Source: an uncultured Veillonella sp.
Lineage (GTDB): Bacteria > Bacillota > Negativicutes > Veillonellales > Veillonellaceae
Assembly: GCA_900549805.1 (NCBI GenBank)
Contig: URPV01000064.1
Coordinates: 1 to 5,798, forward strand
DNA: 5,798 bases
Reading direction: 5' to 3'
How positions within the stretch are numbered: the stretch's first letter is position 1; every line of letters begins with the position of its first letter. The notes beneath the pieces were generated by a model. The model was not told the DNA's origin, searched no databases, and saw only the letters and a program-made list of their open reading frames with translations. Shown one piece after another: positions 1 to 5,634 of this stretch. A program made the position numbers and the translations under genes.

Positions 1-35
1 GGTGACTGGAGTTCAGACGTGTGCTCTTCCGATCT
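1..35 (+). other. Illumina adapter sequence (contig-end contamination)
   Basis: Bases 2-35 match, over their full 34 nt, the TruSeq read-2 (multiplexing) adapter/primer as I remember it. Its reverse complement begins AGATCGGAAGAGC, which is read on the minus strand from base 35. Base 1 would then be the last index base or noise. Genomic sequence starts at about base 36. When translated on the minus strand, the adapter adds the familiar artefact tail IGRAHV plus a TGA stop to the rsuA reading frame. Nothing biological should be annotated here. Confidence 0.97.
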
Positions 36-384
36 GACCATCATTAGTCAGGAGAATTAGCCCCTCTGTGTCCTTGTCTAAACGACCTACAGGAAAAACC
101 CCCATCTTGAGAAATGCATCAGGTAAAAGGTCCATTAGAACAGGCCCTCTTCTATCTTCCACAGCACTTAAGTACCCAGCAGGTTTGTGGAATTTAATAT
201 AATAGGACTCCTGTGTCGATACCACCTGCCCTTGATAACAGACCTGATCAACCTTTGGGTCTATAGTAAAATCTTTCTTTGTAACGACCTGCCCATTAAC
301 AGTAACAAGGCCTTTTTTTATAAGTTCATTAACCTCTTTACGAGACCCATAGGCCTTATTAGCCAGCAATTTATCCAATCTCAT
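36..384 (-). CDS. rsuA: 16S rRNA pseudouridine synthase RsuA-like, 3'-truncated by adapter
   Basis: This is the N-terminal half (116 genuine residues; the family is usually about 235-245) of an RsuA/RluB-family enzyme, which isomerises a specific uridine in 16S rRNA to pseudouridine during small-subunit maturation. Residues 1-47 form an S4 RNA-binding domain beginning MRLDKLLANKAYGSRKE. The catalytic domain opens with YYIKFHKPAGYLS (residues 61-73). The catalytic motif FPVGRLDKDTEG (97-108) contains the nucleophilic Asp103 and is followed by LLTNDG. The start is set at ATG 384 because homologues such as Bacillus YtzG begin MRLDKLL and because it follows the upstream stop codon by one base. 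In-frame ATGs at 393 and 411 would overlap the phosphatase gene and lack a ribosome binding site. A weak GGATGG lies just upstream of 384. The frame past base 36 is adapter, so the true C-terminus is missing. RsuA is favoured over RluB because of the YtzG-like N-terminus. Confidence 0.9.
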
Positions 385-385
385 C

Positions 386-1009
386 TTAGCCATCCAAGTG
401 ACTCGTATCATTCAAGAGGTTGAGAATATTATGTTGATCCTTTTCCATGCCTTGATAAAAGATACGATTAATACAAGTATTCCCCTGACTCATAGACCAG
501 GCAAAATTGAGAGGCAGGTTAAACAGCTTACAAATTAGCATCCGATTTGTCACTCCATGGGCAGTCACCAAGATTGTCTCCCCATCCTCAGCCTTATCGA
601 TTTGGTCTTTAAGGCCAGCCCAAGCACGCACCTGTAACTCTTGAAAGGTCTCCCCGCCTGGTATGCGAATACTAGCAGGCTCTTGGTACATGCTATGAAT
701 CATGCCAGGCCAAAGGGCTTCAATTTCATCTACATGCTTAGTTTCCCAATGACCAAAATTAAATTCTTTTAATCGATCATCGACTTGGATATCTAAACCT
801 CTCTTATGGCAAATGGTTTGAGCCGTCACAAAGGCGCGTTCCAAGGGAGAGGATACGACTCGATCAAAATGTACCCCCTCCAAAGCTCTGGCACATGCTT
901 TAGCCTGATCTCGGCCCACTTGGTTAAGAGGTACATCAGTAGTTCCTTGATAACGCCCTTGGCGGTTCCAATCGGTCTCCCCATGGCGCACTATATAAAT
1001 AGTCTTCAT
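386..1009 (-). CDS. Histidine phosphatase family protein, CobC/phosphoglycerate-mutase-like
   Basis: This 207-residue protein is a complete branch-1 histidine phosphatase, probably cytoplasmic. The RHGET signature at residues 8-12 carries the phospho-accepting His9 and Arg8. The second phosphate-binding Arg58 sits in SSPLERA, the acid/base Glu82 in LKEFNFGHWE, and the second catalytic His151 in TAHGVTNR. The C-terminal NDTSHL is common in Bacillota members of the family. The LxExxFGxWE pattern and length fit CobC-type alpha-ribazole-phosphate phosphatases, and the CbiB-like and CobD-like upstream genes favour that role. This family is promiscuous, however, and sequence alone cannot fix the substrate; a generic phosphomonoesterase is the alternative. 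The ATG lies 10 nt after the upstream stop, with only a weak purine-rich ribosome binding site (AGAGAAA), so translation is probably coupled. The stop is one base before the rsuA start. Confidence 0.88.
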   Translation of the reverse strand: MKTIYIVRHGETDWNRQGRYQGTTDVPLNQVGRDQAKACARALEGVHFDRVVSSPLERAFVTAQTICHKRGLDIQVDDRLKEFNFGHWETKHVDEIEALWPGMIHSMYQEPASIRIPGGETFQELQVRAWAGLKDQIDKAEDGETILVTAHGVTNRMLICKLFNLPLNFAWSMSQGNTCINRIFYQGMEKDQHNILNLLNDTSHLDG

Positions 1010-1019
1010 CGATTTTTCT

Positions 1020-1481
1020 CTATTTAATCACAAAAACATTATCATGCATTTGAGTCAAACTAACTAAGGACTGGTCATCTATATCTAAATCTCCTTCATC
1101 GATGATGAGGGCAGAAGAAGAATCACCTAACATAGTAGCTATTATGTCAACCATAGAGGTATCTAAATGGAGGCCACCTATGGTTACAGGATTTCGTAAA
1201 AGGACCAAGGCCTGGCCCACCTCATCATCAGCCTTATTAGCCAACTTGGCTGCATAGGTTTGCAGGGCCATATATGGCGGTTCTAAGTGACCCTCTGGAT
1301 TCCGGAAATAATGCATGCCTGTAAAATCCAGACCTTCTCGCTCACCCAGGGACCTATAGGTCTCCTCTGTCCCTTCTGGCACCATAAGACCCGTAAAGGC
1401 GCCTTTGCCAACTAGATAAGAAAATACGTTGGGCAAGTTTTCAAAGGACTGCGTCTTACTTTTTTCTACCAAAGTTAACAT
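1020..1481 (-). CDS. Truncated PLP-fold protein resembling the centre of CobD (threonine-phosphate decarboxylase)
   Basis: This 153-residue protein matches nothing I know at full length. Its order of elements parallels the central part of fold-type I aminotransferases, especially CobD. ENLPNVFSYLVGKG (residues 14-27) resembles the GxxESIF helix. LMVPEGTEETYRSL (32-45) resembles the vtPgFaEYgraL segment. ALVLLRNPVTIGGL (91-104) occupies the NPNNPTG position. ALIIDEGDLDI (124-134) resembles iiDEaFidF, with Asp128 at the site that would contact the PLP ring nitrogen. DNVFVIK (147-153) resembles the stretch just before the SxxK active-site lysine, and the protein ends there. So the roughly 80 N-terminal residues, the Schiff-base lysine and the whole C-terminal half of a ~360-residue enzyme are missing, and NPNNPTG is degraded. 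It cannot be an active PLP enzyme as it stands. The open frame, strong AGGAGG site and tight operon packing argue that it is expressed. Homology is my inference by eye; an unrelated hypothetical protein remains possible. Confidence 0.6.
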   Translation of the reverse strand: MLTLVEKSKTQSFENLPNVFSYLVGKGAFTGLMVPEGTEETYRSLGEREGLDFTGMHYFRNPEGHLEPPYMALQTYAAKLANKADDEVGQALVLLRNPVTIGGLHLDTSMVDIIATMLGDSSSALIIDEGDLDIDDQSLVSLTQMHDNVFVIK

Positions 1482-1487
1482 AGGTAA

Positions 1488-1493
1488 CCTCCT
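1488..1493 (-). promoter_or_regulatory. Ribosome binding site overlapping the upstream stop codon
   Basis: AGGAGG on the minus strand lies 6 nt before the ATG at 1481. Its first two bases are the last two of the TAG stop codon (1492-1494) of the CbiB-like gene. This confirms the start of the CobD-like gene and suggests ribosomes finishing the first gene re-initiate on the second. Confidence 0.85.
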
Positions 1494-2319
1494 AAGAGTT
1501 CATCAAATAGGAAATAAGACCAGCAAGAATAACCATAATGAAGGCCACCGTGCAGGCGTATTTTACATGGCCAATAATATAAGCCCAAGAATCAGGTTTC
1601 TCCCTAAGGGCATTCTGGCGCCATAGAAGGCTAGCTAAGGTCCATAGACCTTGATTCATATGATTGGGAATAAATGACAATAGGAACCAAAGGCGGTCAG
1701 GAAATTGTCCAAAGTAGCGATATTCCTTTTGGCTTATAGGGAATCGTTCCACCAATTGATGAATCCCCCAGTAGACTAGGGAGGCAATTGGCCCTAAAAG
1801 GGCAAAGGCTAAGAGTGGTCCCACTAGGGTATGACTAGTTCTATCTTGCAAGCTAACCACGGCTAATTGGTTAATTTCAAGGTCTGTCAGCTGTTGGTCT
1901 TGTGCTTGCCCTAGGCTTTCTCCCATATAGGTTTGAGCTAGCTCAAAATGCCCCTTAGAAACCAATTCTTCAACTCGCAATAAGGCTAATATATCCTTAG
2001 CCAACCCTAGGGATAAAACCACATAAAAGACTTCTAGAATATACAGAGACCAAGAAAAAGTCCAACCTATGAAGATGAGCATCAAGCCACCAAGAATAAC
2101 TATGACAAAAGTCAGAGCTAAGGTCATAAGCAGTCCATAACGAAGTTGTTGCCCATGCCTGTCTCGCCGACTATAAAAGATTCCTTCCAAGAAATCCCAA
2201 AAAGGCGAAAAAGTAGCTTCGAGCTTTGCCTTAGCTGGCGTCTTAGATAAGATGGCATCCACCATGAAGGCTAAAAGCGGAATAAAAAAATAAGCATATT
2301 CATCGAATAGCCGAGTCAT
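1492..2319 (-). CDS. CbiB/CobD-family cobalamin biosynthesis membrane protein, divergent
   Basis: A 275-residue integral membrane protein related to CbiB, which joins adenosylcobyrate to aminopropanol or its phosphate to make adenosylcobinamide (phosphate). Hydrophobic segments lie near residues 8-24, 62-84, 86-108, 164-187 and 252-272. Family resemblance is clearest at 150-220: NQLAVVSLQDRTSHTLVGPL aligns with the NRAVVETVAENTVDGIIAPL region of CbiB, and EYRYFGQFPDRLWFLLSFIPN with the E-x-YRxxGxxxARxDDVxNxxPA region. Several expected signatures are altered or absent: the N-terminal GDPxxxxHPV, GRDT, ENTVDG (here DRTSHT), the NTLDSMVGY stretch, and the whole SPN...EA...AGALG region near the C-terminus, making it shorter than the usual ~310-320 residues. 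Activity as a synthase is doubtful. ATG 2319 is chosen because a near-perfect AAAGGAGGT lies 5 nt upstream; a TTG at 2340 is in frame but would translate the ribosome binding site itself. It heads a cbiB-cobD-cobC-like run. Confidence 0.75.
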   Translation of the reverse strand: MTRLFDEYAYFFIPLLAFMVDAILSKTPAKAKLEATFSPFWDFLEGIFYSRRDRHGQQLRYGLLMTLALTFVIVILGGLMLIFIGWTFSWSLYILEVFYVVLSLGLAKDILALLRVEELVSKGHFELAQTYMGESLGQAQDQQLTDLEINQLAVVSLQDRTSHTLVGPLLAFALLGPIASLVYWGIHQLVERFPISQKEYRYFGQFPDRLWFLLSFIPNHMNQGLWTLASLLWRQNALREKPDSWAYIIGHVKYACTVAFIMVILAGLISYLMNS

Positions 2320-2323
2320 GGCG

Positions 2324-2332
2324 ACCTCCTTT
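2324..2332 (-). promoter_or_regulatory. Strong ribosome binding site deciding the start of the CbiB-like gene
   Basis: AAAGGAGGT on the minus strand is nearly the full anti-Shine-Dalgarno complement, with AGGAGG ending 5 nt before ATG 2319. It places the start at 2319 rather than at the TTG at 2340. Confidence 0.9.
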
Positions 2333-2339
2333 CGCGACA

Positions 2340-2365
2340 AAAGCTATGCCCGCAAGCATAGCTTT
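2340..2365 (-). terminator. Hairpin after htpX, probable terminator or attenuator
   Basis: A perfect 10-bp inverted repeat (AAAGCTATGC / GCATAGCTTT) flanks a 6-nt loop and begins 10 nt after the htpX stop codon. On the minus strand the stem runs into a short T run (TTTTG), so it can act as an intrinsic terminator for htpX. The weak tail suggests incomplete termination. No clear separate promoter is visible between it and the CbiB-like gene, so readthrough probably feeds the downstream genes. An mRNA-stabilising or processing hairpin is the alternative. Confidence 0.6.
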
Positions 2366-2375
2366 ATCTAGTCAA

Positions 2376-3245
2376 TTAACGATATCGTCCTGAAGCAGCA
2401 ATTTCTTGCAACTTTTTAATCCGGTCTTCCGTGGACGGATGTGTGGAGAAAAGATTGCTAGAAATTGATTTAACATAGGACAGAGGGTTGATAATAAACA
2501 TATGTGCCGTAGCATTGCCTGCATGAGGCAATGCACCATAACGGGCATAATGATCAATTTTGGCTAAAGCCGAAGCTAGTGACAAAGGTTTGCCAGAAAT
2601 CTCTGCACCCCCTTCATCAGCCATGTACTCACGAGACCGAGAGATAGCCATTTGAATAATAGATGCAGCTAAAGGCGCTAATATGATGGTTGCCAAAAGG
2701 GCAATAGGATTAGAAGAACCTTCTCGATCATCAGACCGACCACTTCCAAAGATAGCTGCCCACTGCATCACATTAGCTATCATGGTGATAACCGATGCCA
2801 AGATGGCTGCAATCGTGGAAATTAGAGTATCCCGATGTTTAACGTGGGTTAATTCATGGGCTAAGACCCCTTCTAACTCATCATGGGTCAAGAGGTCCAT
2901 AATGCCTTCTGTTACAGCAACTGCTGCATGTTCTGGATTACGCCCTGTGGCGAAAGCATTTGGCGTTTCCGTAGGAATGATATAGACACGAGGCATTGGC
3001 AAGTTAGCATTATGGGCTAACTTTTTTACCGTATTATAGAGTTCTGGGTTGTCAGATTCTGTAACCTCACGGGCATTATATTGTGCCAATACGATAGAAT
3101 CACTCTTCCAGTAGGAAAAAAGATTCATTCCAATGGCGATAACAAACATGACTAATAAACCATTAGTACCGGCCACATACTGACCAATAGCCATTAAGAT
3201 AGCGGATAACAAAGCTAAGAGAACTGCTGTTTTTACACTGTTCAT
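2376..3245 (-). CDS. htpX: Zinc metalloprotease HtpX, membrane M48 family
   Basis: A 289-residue, full-length HtpX. It is an inner-membrane endopeptidase that degrades damaged or misfolded membrane proteins, alongside FtsH. Two N-terminal membrane segments (about residues 7-24 and 27-45) precede a cytoplasmic catalytic domain. The zinc motif HELTH is at 130-134 (His130 and His134 ligands, Glu131 general base) within GVLAHELTHVKHRDT. The third ligand is Glu206 in SREYMADEGGA. Two more membrane segments lie near 142-162 and 181-200, and the family motif HPSTEDRIKKL is near the end (269-279). All catalytic residues are present. ATG 3245 is preceded at 5 nt by AAGGAG. The gene has its own apparent promoter upstream and a hairpin after the stop, so it may be a single-gene unit with some readthrough downstream. 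Heat or envelope-stress control is known in other bacteria, but I see no CIRCE or CtsR-type operator here. Confidence 0.96.
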   Translation of the reverse strand: MNSVKTAVLLALLSAILMAIGQYVAGTNGLLVMFVIAIGMNLFSYWKSDSIVLAQYNAREVTESDNPELYNTVKKLAHNANLPMPRVYIIPTETPNAFATGRNPEHAAVAVTEGIMDLLTHDELEGVLAHELTHVKHRDTLISTIAAILASVITMIANVMQWAAIFGSGRSDDREGSSNPIALLATIILAPLAASIIQMAISRSREYMADEGGAEISGKPLSLASALAKIDHYARYGALPHAGNATAHMFIINPLSYVKSISSNLFSTHPSTEDRIKKLQEIAASGRYR

Positions 3246-3250
3246 GATAA

Positions 3251-3256
3251 CTCCTT
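3251..3256 (-). promoter_or_regulatory. htpX ribosome binding site
   Basis: AAGGAG on the minus strand lies 5 nt upstream of the htpX ATG at 3245, supporting that start. Confidence 0.85.
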
Positions 3257-3300
3257 ACATAGACAATTAAAAAAGTAAATTGCCCTAATAAACTATATTT

Positions 3301-3328
3301 ATTATACCACTATATCGAATTTTATCAC
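3301..3328 (-). promoter_or_regulatory. Putative sigma-70-type promoter for htpX (extended -10)
   Basis: Read on the minus strand, a consensus -10 TATAAT (3301-3306) is preceded by TGG, giving an extended -10 (TGnTATAAT). GTGATA at 3323-3328 matches four of six bases of the -35 consensus at a 16-nt spacer. Transcription would start near 3293-3295, giving a leader of about 50 nt before htpX. The flanks are very AT-rich. No convincing terminator for thrB is visible in the 132-nt gap (3246-3377), so htpX may also receive readthrough from the threonine operon. Confidence 0.7.
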
Positions 3329-3377
3329 ATACCTTATAGATATATTCTTGATCTCACTCATTCTACCCTATACAACC

Positions 3378-4295
3378 CTAATCTATGATCTTAGCTCCCT
3401 GGGAGTCTGCCTTAAGACAATATACATGATAATCAAGGCCAGCCTCTTGATAGACCCTCCCCATAGCCTTGGCAACAGCCTCCACCGTAGAGGATGTACA
3501 GTAAGCTATAAGGGTAGATCCAGAACCAGATATAGTAGCCCCATAGGCACCCTCTTGGCGAGCGGCTGCAAAGACCTGATCACAATGAGGAATAAGAGCC
3601 TTTCTATAAGGAACATGTAAGTAATCGCGCAAAGCTACTCTTAGGTTATCCAGTTGTCCTGTAATCATAGAAGATACAAAAAGCGATGCGTGGGCCACAT
3701 TACCAATAGCTTCCTTATAAGGAACATGTTGAGGTAAAACGGACCGAGCATATTCCGTCGAAACCAAGATTTCCGGCACTACTACAGCAAAATGCAGGTC
3801 CTCTGGCACTTCAATAAAGGTGGAGTAGACAGTTTCTCCTTCGGCAGCGGAGCAACAAAGATGACCATAAATAGCCGGTGCTACATTGTCTGGATGACCT
3901 TCCATGCGGTTGGCAATTACCAAAAGTTCTTCCTTGGTCAAAGGTTTGTCCACCCGAGCATTGGCCAGAAGTAAGCCCCCAACAATAGCAGTAGAGGAAG
4001 AACCTAATCCCCGGGAAGGAGGAATCATTGTATCCGAAGTAATATGACCATATTGAATAGGTTGGCCAGCCTTGGCAAAGACCTGTTCCATAGCCAACCC
4101 AATGAGGTTTTTCTTAGGGTCTTCCCCCTTTAATAGGTCGGCCCCAAAGCCAGAAAAGCTGTACGTATAAGAACTAGCATTTTCTTCATAAGTAAATGTA
4201 AATTCATTATATAGTTCCAGTGCTAGGCCCAGACAGTCAAAGCCAGGGCCACAATTTGCAGAGGTTGCTGGTACTTGTACGCGCACATCAGCCAT
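3378..4295 (-). CDS. thrB: Homoserine kinase
   Basis: A full-length (305-residue) GHMP-family kinase. It phosphorylates L-homoserine with ATP to give O-phospho-L-homoserine, the committed step to threonine, in the cytoplasm. The N-terminal VPATSANCGPGFDCLGLALE (residues 8-27) is the homoserine kinase signature. The phosphate-binding GHMP motif PPSRGLGSSS is at 92-101. RMEGHPDNVAPA (130-141) matches the conserved EGHPDN region, and the C-terminal GHMP motif GATISGSGSTLIAY is at 252-265. ATG 4295 is fixed by an AGGAGG 7 nt upstream that overlaps the hom stop. The gene follows hom by 11 nt and is almost certainly co-transcribed and translationally coupled with it. Threonine synthase, often adjacent, is not in the window. 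Confidence 0.96.
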   Translation of the reverse strand: MADVRVQVPATSANCGPGFDCLGLALELYNEFTFTYEENASSYTYSFSGFGADLLKGEDPKKNLIGLAMEQVFAKAGQPIQYGHITSDTMIPPSRGLGSSSTAIVGGLLLANARVDKPLTKEELLVIANRMEGHPDNVAPAIYGHLCCSAAEGETVYSTFIEVPEDLHFAVVVPEILVSTEYARSVLPQHVPYKEAIGNVAHASLFVSSMITGQLDNLRVALRDYLHVPYRKALIPHCDQVFAAARQEGAYGATISGSGSTLIAYCTSSTVEAVAKAMGRVYQEAGLDYHVYCLKADSQGAKIID

Positions 4296-4302
4296 AAGAA
4301 TC

Positions 4303-4308
4303 CCTCCT
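4303..4308 (-). promoter_or_regulatory. thrB ribosome binding site overlapping the hom stop codon
   Basis: AGGAGG on the minus strand starts inside the hom TAG stop (4307-4309) and ends 7 nt before the thrB ATG. The arrangement favours coupled translation of the two consecutive pathway enzymes. Confidence 0.88.
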
Positions 4309-5593
4309 AGTCCATAATCCGAATCACGCTAGCCACACACTTTACAGACCGCAGGTGATTAAAAGATTCAATGACATTGGAGATATAGGCACCAGGGCAC
4401 TTGGAAGTGGTAATAACAAGGGTGGCTGTTTCTGGATTTTCCATTTGCTGTACCACATTTAATACGGAAATACGTTGTTCAGCAAATTTCTCAGCTACTT
4501 TAGCCAATACACCCATCTTATTTTCCACAATTAAGCGCATATAGTAAGATGATTCAATCTTGCCAGGGGCATAAATTTCTTTTTGATCATAGTAGAACTG
4601 AATGCGACGACCCGTATTGTGGCGTGCTACATTGATAGCTTCTTCCATGATATCGGCCACAACAGAAGACCCAGTTGGCAAAGACCCCGCTCCACGCCCA
4701 TAGAGCATGACATCATCAAAGCCATTACCCCTAATATAAACGGCATTATAGGACCCACGCACCGAAGCCAATGGATGTTCAAAAGGAATGAAGGCCGGAT
4801 ACACATTGAGGGAAACGCCCTTGCGTGATTCGCGAGCAATGCCCAAAAGTTTAATCACATAGCCCATATCCTTGCCACACTTGATATCAATCTTATCGAT
4901 TTTACTAATCCCTTCACAGTGGACATCTTCAAAGAAGAGGCGACGGTTAAATGCGATAGACCCTAAGATAGCCAATTTACGAGCTGCATCATAGCCTTCC
5001 ACATCCGCTGTAGGATCCGCTTCAGCGTAACCCAAGTCTTGGGCTTCTTTTAAAACCTCTTGATAACCAGCACCATCCTCTGTCATCTTGGAGAGAATGA
5101 AGTTAGTCGTCCCATTCATGATTCCCACAATTTCAGAAATCTTATTGCCGCCCAAGGAATCATACATAGTGCGAATAACAGGAATCGCCCCTAGAACAGC
5201 TGCTTCAAATCGAAGATCTACGCCATTCTTGCCAGCCAGATCAAAGAGATAAGGACCTGCTTCTGCCATGAGATCTTTGTTGGCAGTGACTACATTTTTC
5301 TTAGCTTTAAGGGCTGCTTCTACACACTCTTTAGCAAAGGTCGTACCACCCATGAGCTCCACTACGATATCAATGGAATCATCCATCATGATATCCGCCA
5401 CATCAGTTACGAATTGAGTCCCTAGGGGTAACCTTTTATCCTCGTGTTTTTTAGGGTCTCGTACATAGATTTTAGAAATAGTAATATCCACATCCGTCCG
5501 GTTGGTGATCTCTTTTTTATTACCCGTCAAAAGGTCGAAAGCACCTCGAGCTACAGTACCAAAACCGAGAAGAGCGATATTGATTGTCTTCAT
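4307..5593 (-). CDS. hom: Homoserine dehydrogenase with C-terminal ACT domain
   Basis: A 428-residue, full-length monofunctional enzyme that reduces L-aspartate-4-semialdehyde to L-homoserine with NAD(P)H, at the branch to threonine and methionine. The N-terminal Rossmann fold carries LLGFGTVA (residues 8-15). The TANKDLMA segment supplies Lys106, and NGTTNFIL is at 160-167. The substrate-binding signature spans 186-206 (DLGYAEADPTADVEG, then YDAARK), with Glu191, Asp202 and Lys206 at the catalytic positions known from yeast Hom. A C-terminal ACT domain (about 350-428, opening YYMRLIVENKMGVLAKVAE) is the usual site of threonine feedback inhibition. ATG 5593 has AAAGGA 7 nt upstream. It lies 41 nt after the ACT-protein gene, with no terminator between them, so it is probably the second gene of that operon. 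No fused aspartokinase domain is present. Confidence 0.97.
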   Translation of the reverse strand: MKTINIALLGFGTVARGAFDLLTGNKKEITNRTDVDITISKIYVRDPKKHEDKRLPLGTQFVTDVADIMMDDSIDIVVELMGGTTFAKECVEAALKAKKNVVTANKDLMAEAGPYLFDLAGKNGVDLRFEAAVLGAIPVIRTMYDSLGGNKISEIVGIMNGTTNFILSKMTEDGAGYQEVLKEAQDLGYAEADPTADVEGYDAARKLAILGSIAFNRRLFFEDVHCEGISKIDKIDIKCGKDMGYVIKLLGIARESRKGVSLNVYPAFIPFEHPLASVRGSYNAVYIRGNGFDDVMLYGRGAGSLPTGSSVVADIMEEAINVARHNTGRRIQFYYDQKEIYAPGKIESSYYMRLIVENKMGVLAKVAEKFAEQRISVLNVVQQMENPETATLVITTSKCPGAYISNVIESFNHLRSVKCVASVIRIMD

Positions 5594-5600
5594 AAGCAGT

Positions 5601-5606
5601 CCTTTC
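5601..5606 (-). promoter_or_regulatory. hom ribosome binding site
   Basis: GAAAGGA on the minus strand (core AAGGA near 5601-5605) lies about 7 nt before the hom ATG at 5593. The 41-nt gap between hom and the upstream gene holds no convincing promoter or hairpin. Confidence 0.8.
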
Positions 5607-5634
5607 TAACAAGTCTGTGGTCTAGAGAATAAAA

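Noticed and set aside
385..411. Upstream in-frame ATGs (393 and 411) for rsuA
   Set aside because: They overlap the end of the phosphatase gene, lack a ribosome binding site, and add residues absent from homologues that begin MRLDKLL. ATG 393 cannot be fully excluded.
1010..1022. Frameshift or assembly error explaining the short CobD-like gene
   Set aside because: The phosphatase gene begins 10 nt after the stop and the CbiB-like gene ends 10 nt before the start. There is no room for hidden N- or C-terminal remnants in other frames.
2320..2340. In-frame TTG start extending the CbiB-like protein by seven residues
   Set aside because: Those codons include the AAAGGAGGT ribosome binding site that serves the ATG at 2319, so the extension is an ORF-calling artefact.
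2683..2985. Plus-strand open frame of 100 codons opposite htpX
   Set aside because: It lies wholly antisense to the well-conserved htpX catalytic region, its translation shows no family features, and no ribosome binding site is evident. It is a shadow frame, as are the other plus-strand frames in the window.
3246..3377. Possible intrinsic terminator for thrB in the gap before htpX
   Set aside because: The stretch is AT-rich, but I found no GC-containing stem followed by a T run on the minus strand.
5594..5634. Riboswitch, T-box or promoter in the gap before hom
   Set aside because: Only 41 nt, with no stable hairpin and no -35/-10 pair; it contains little beyond the hom ribosome binding site.
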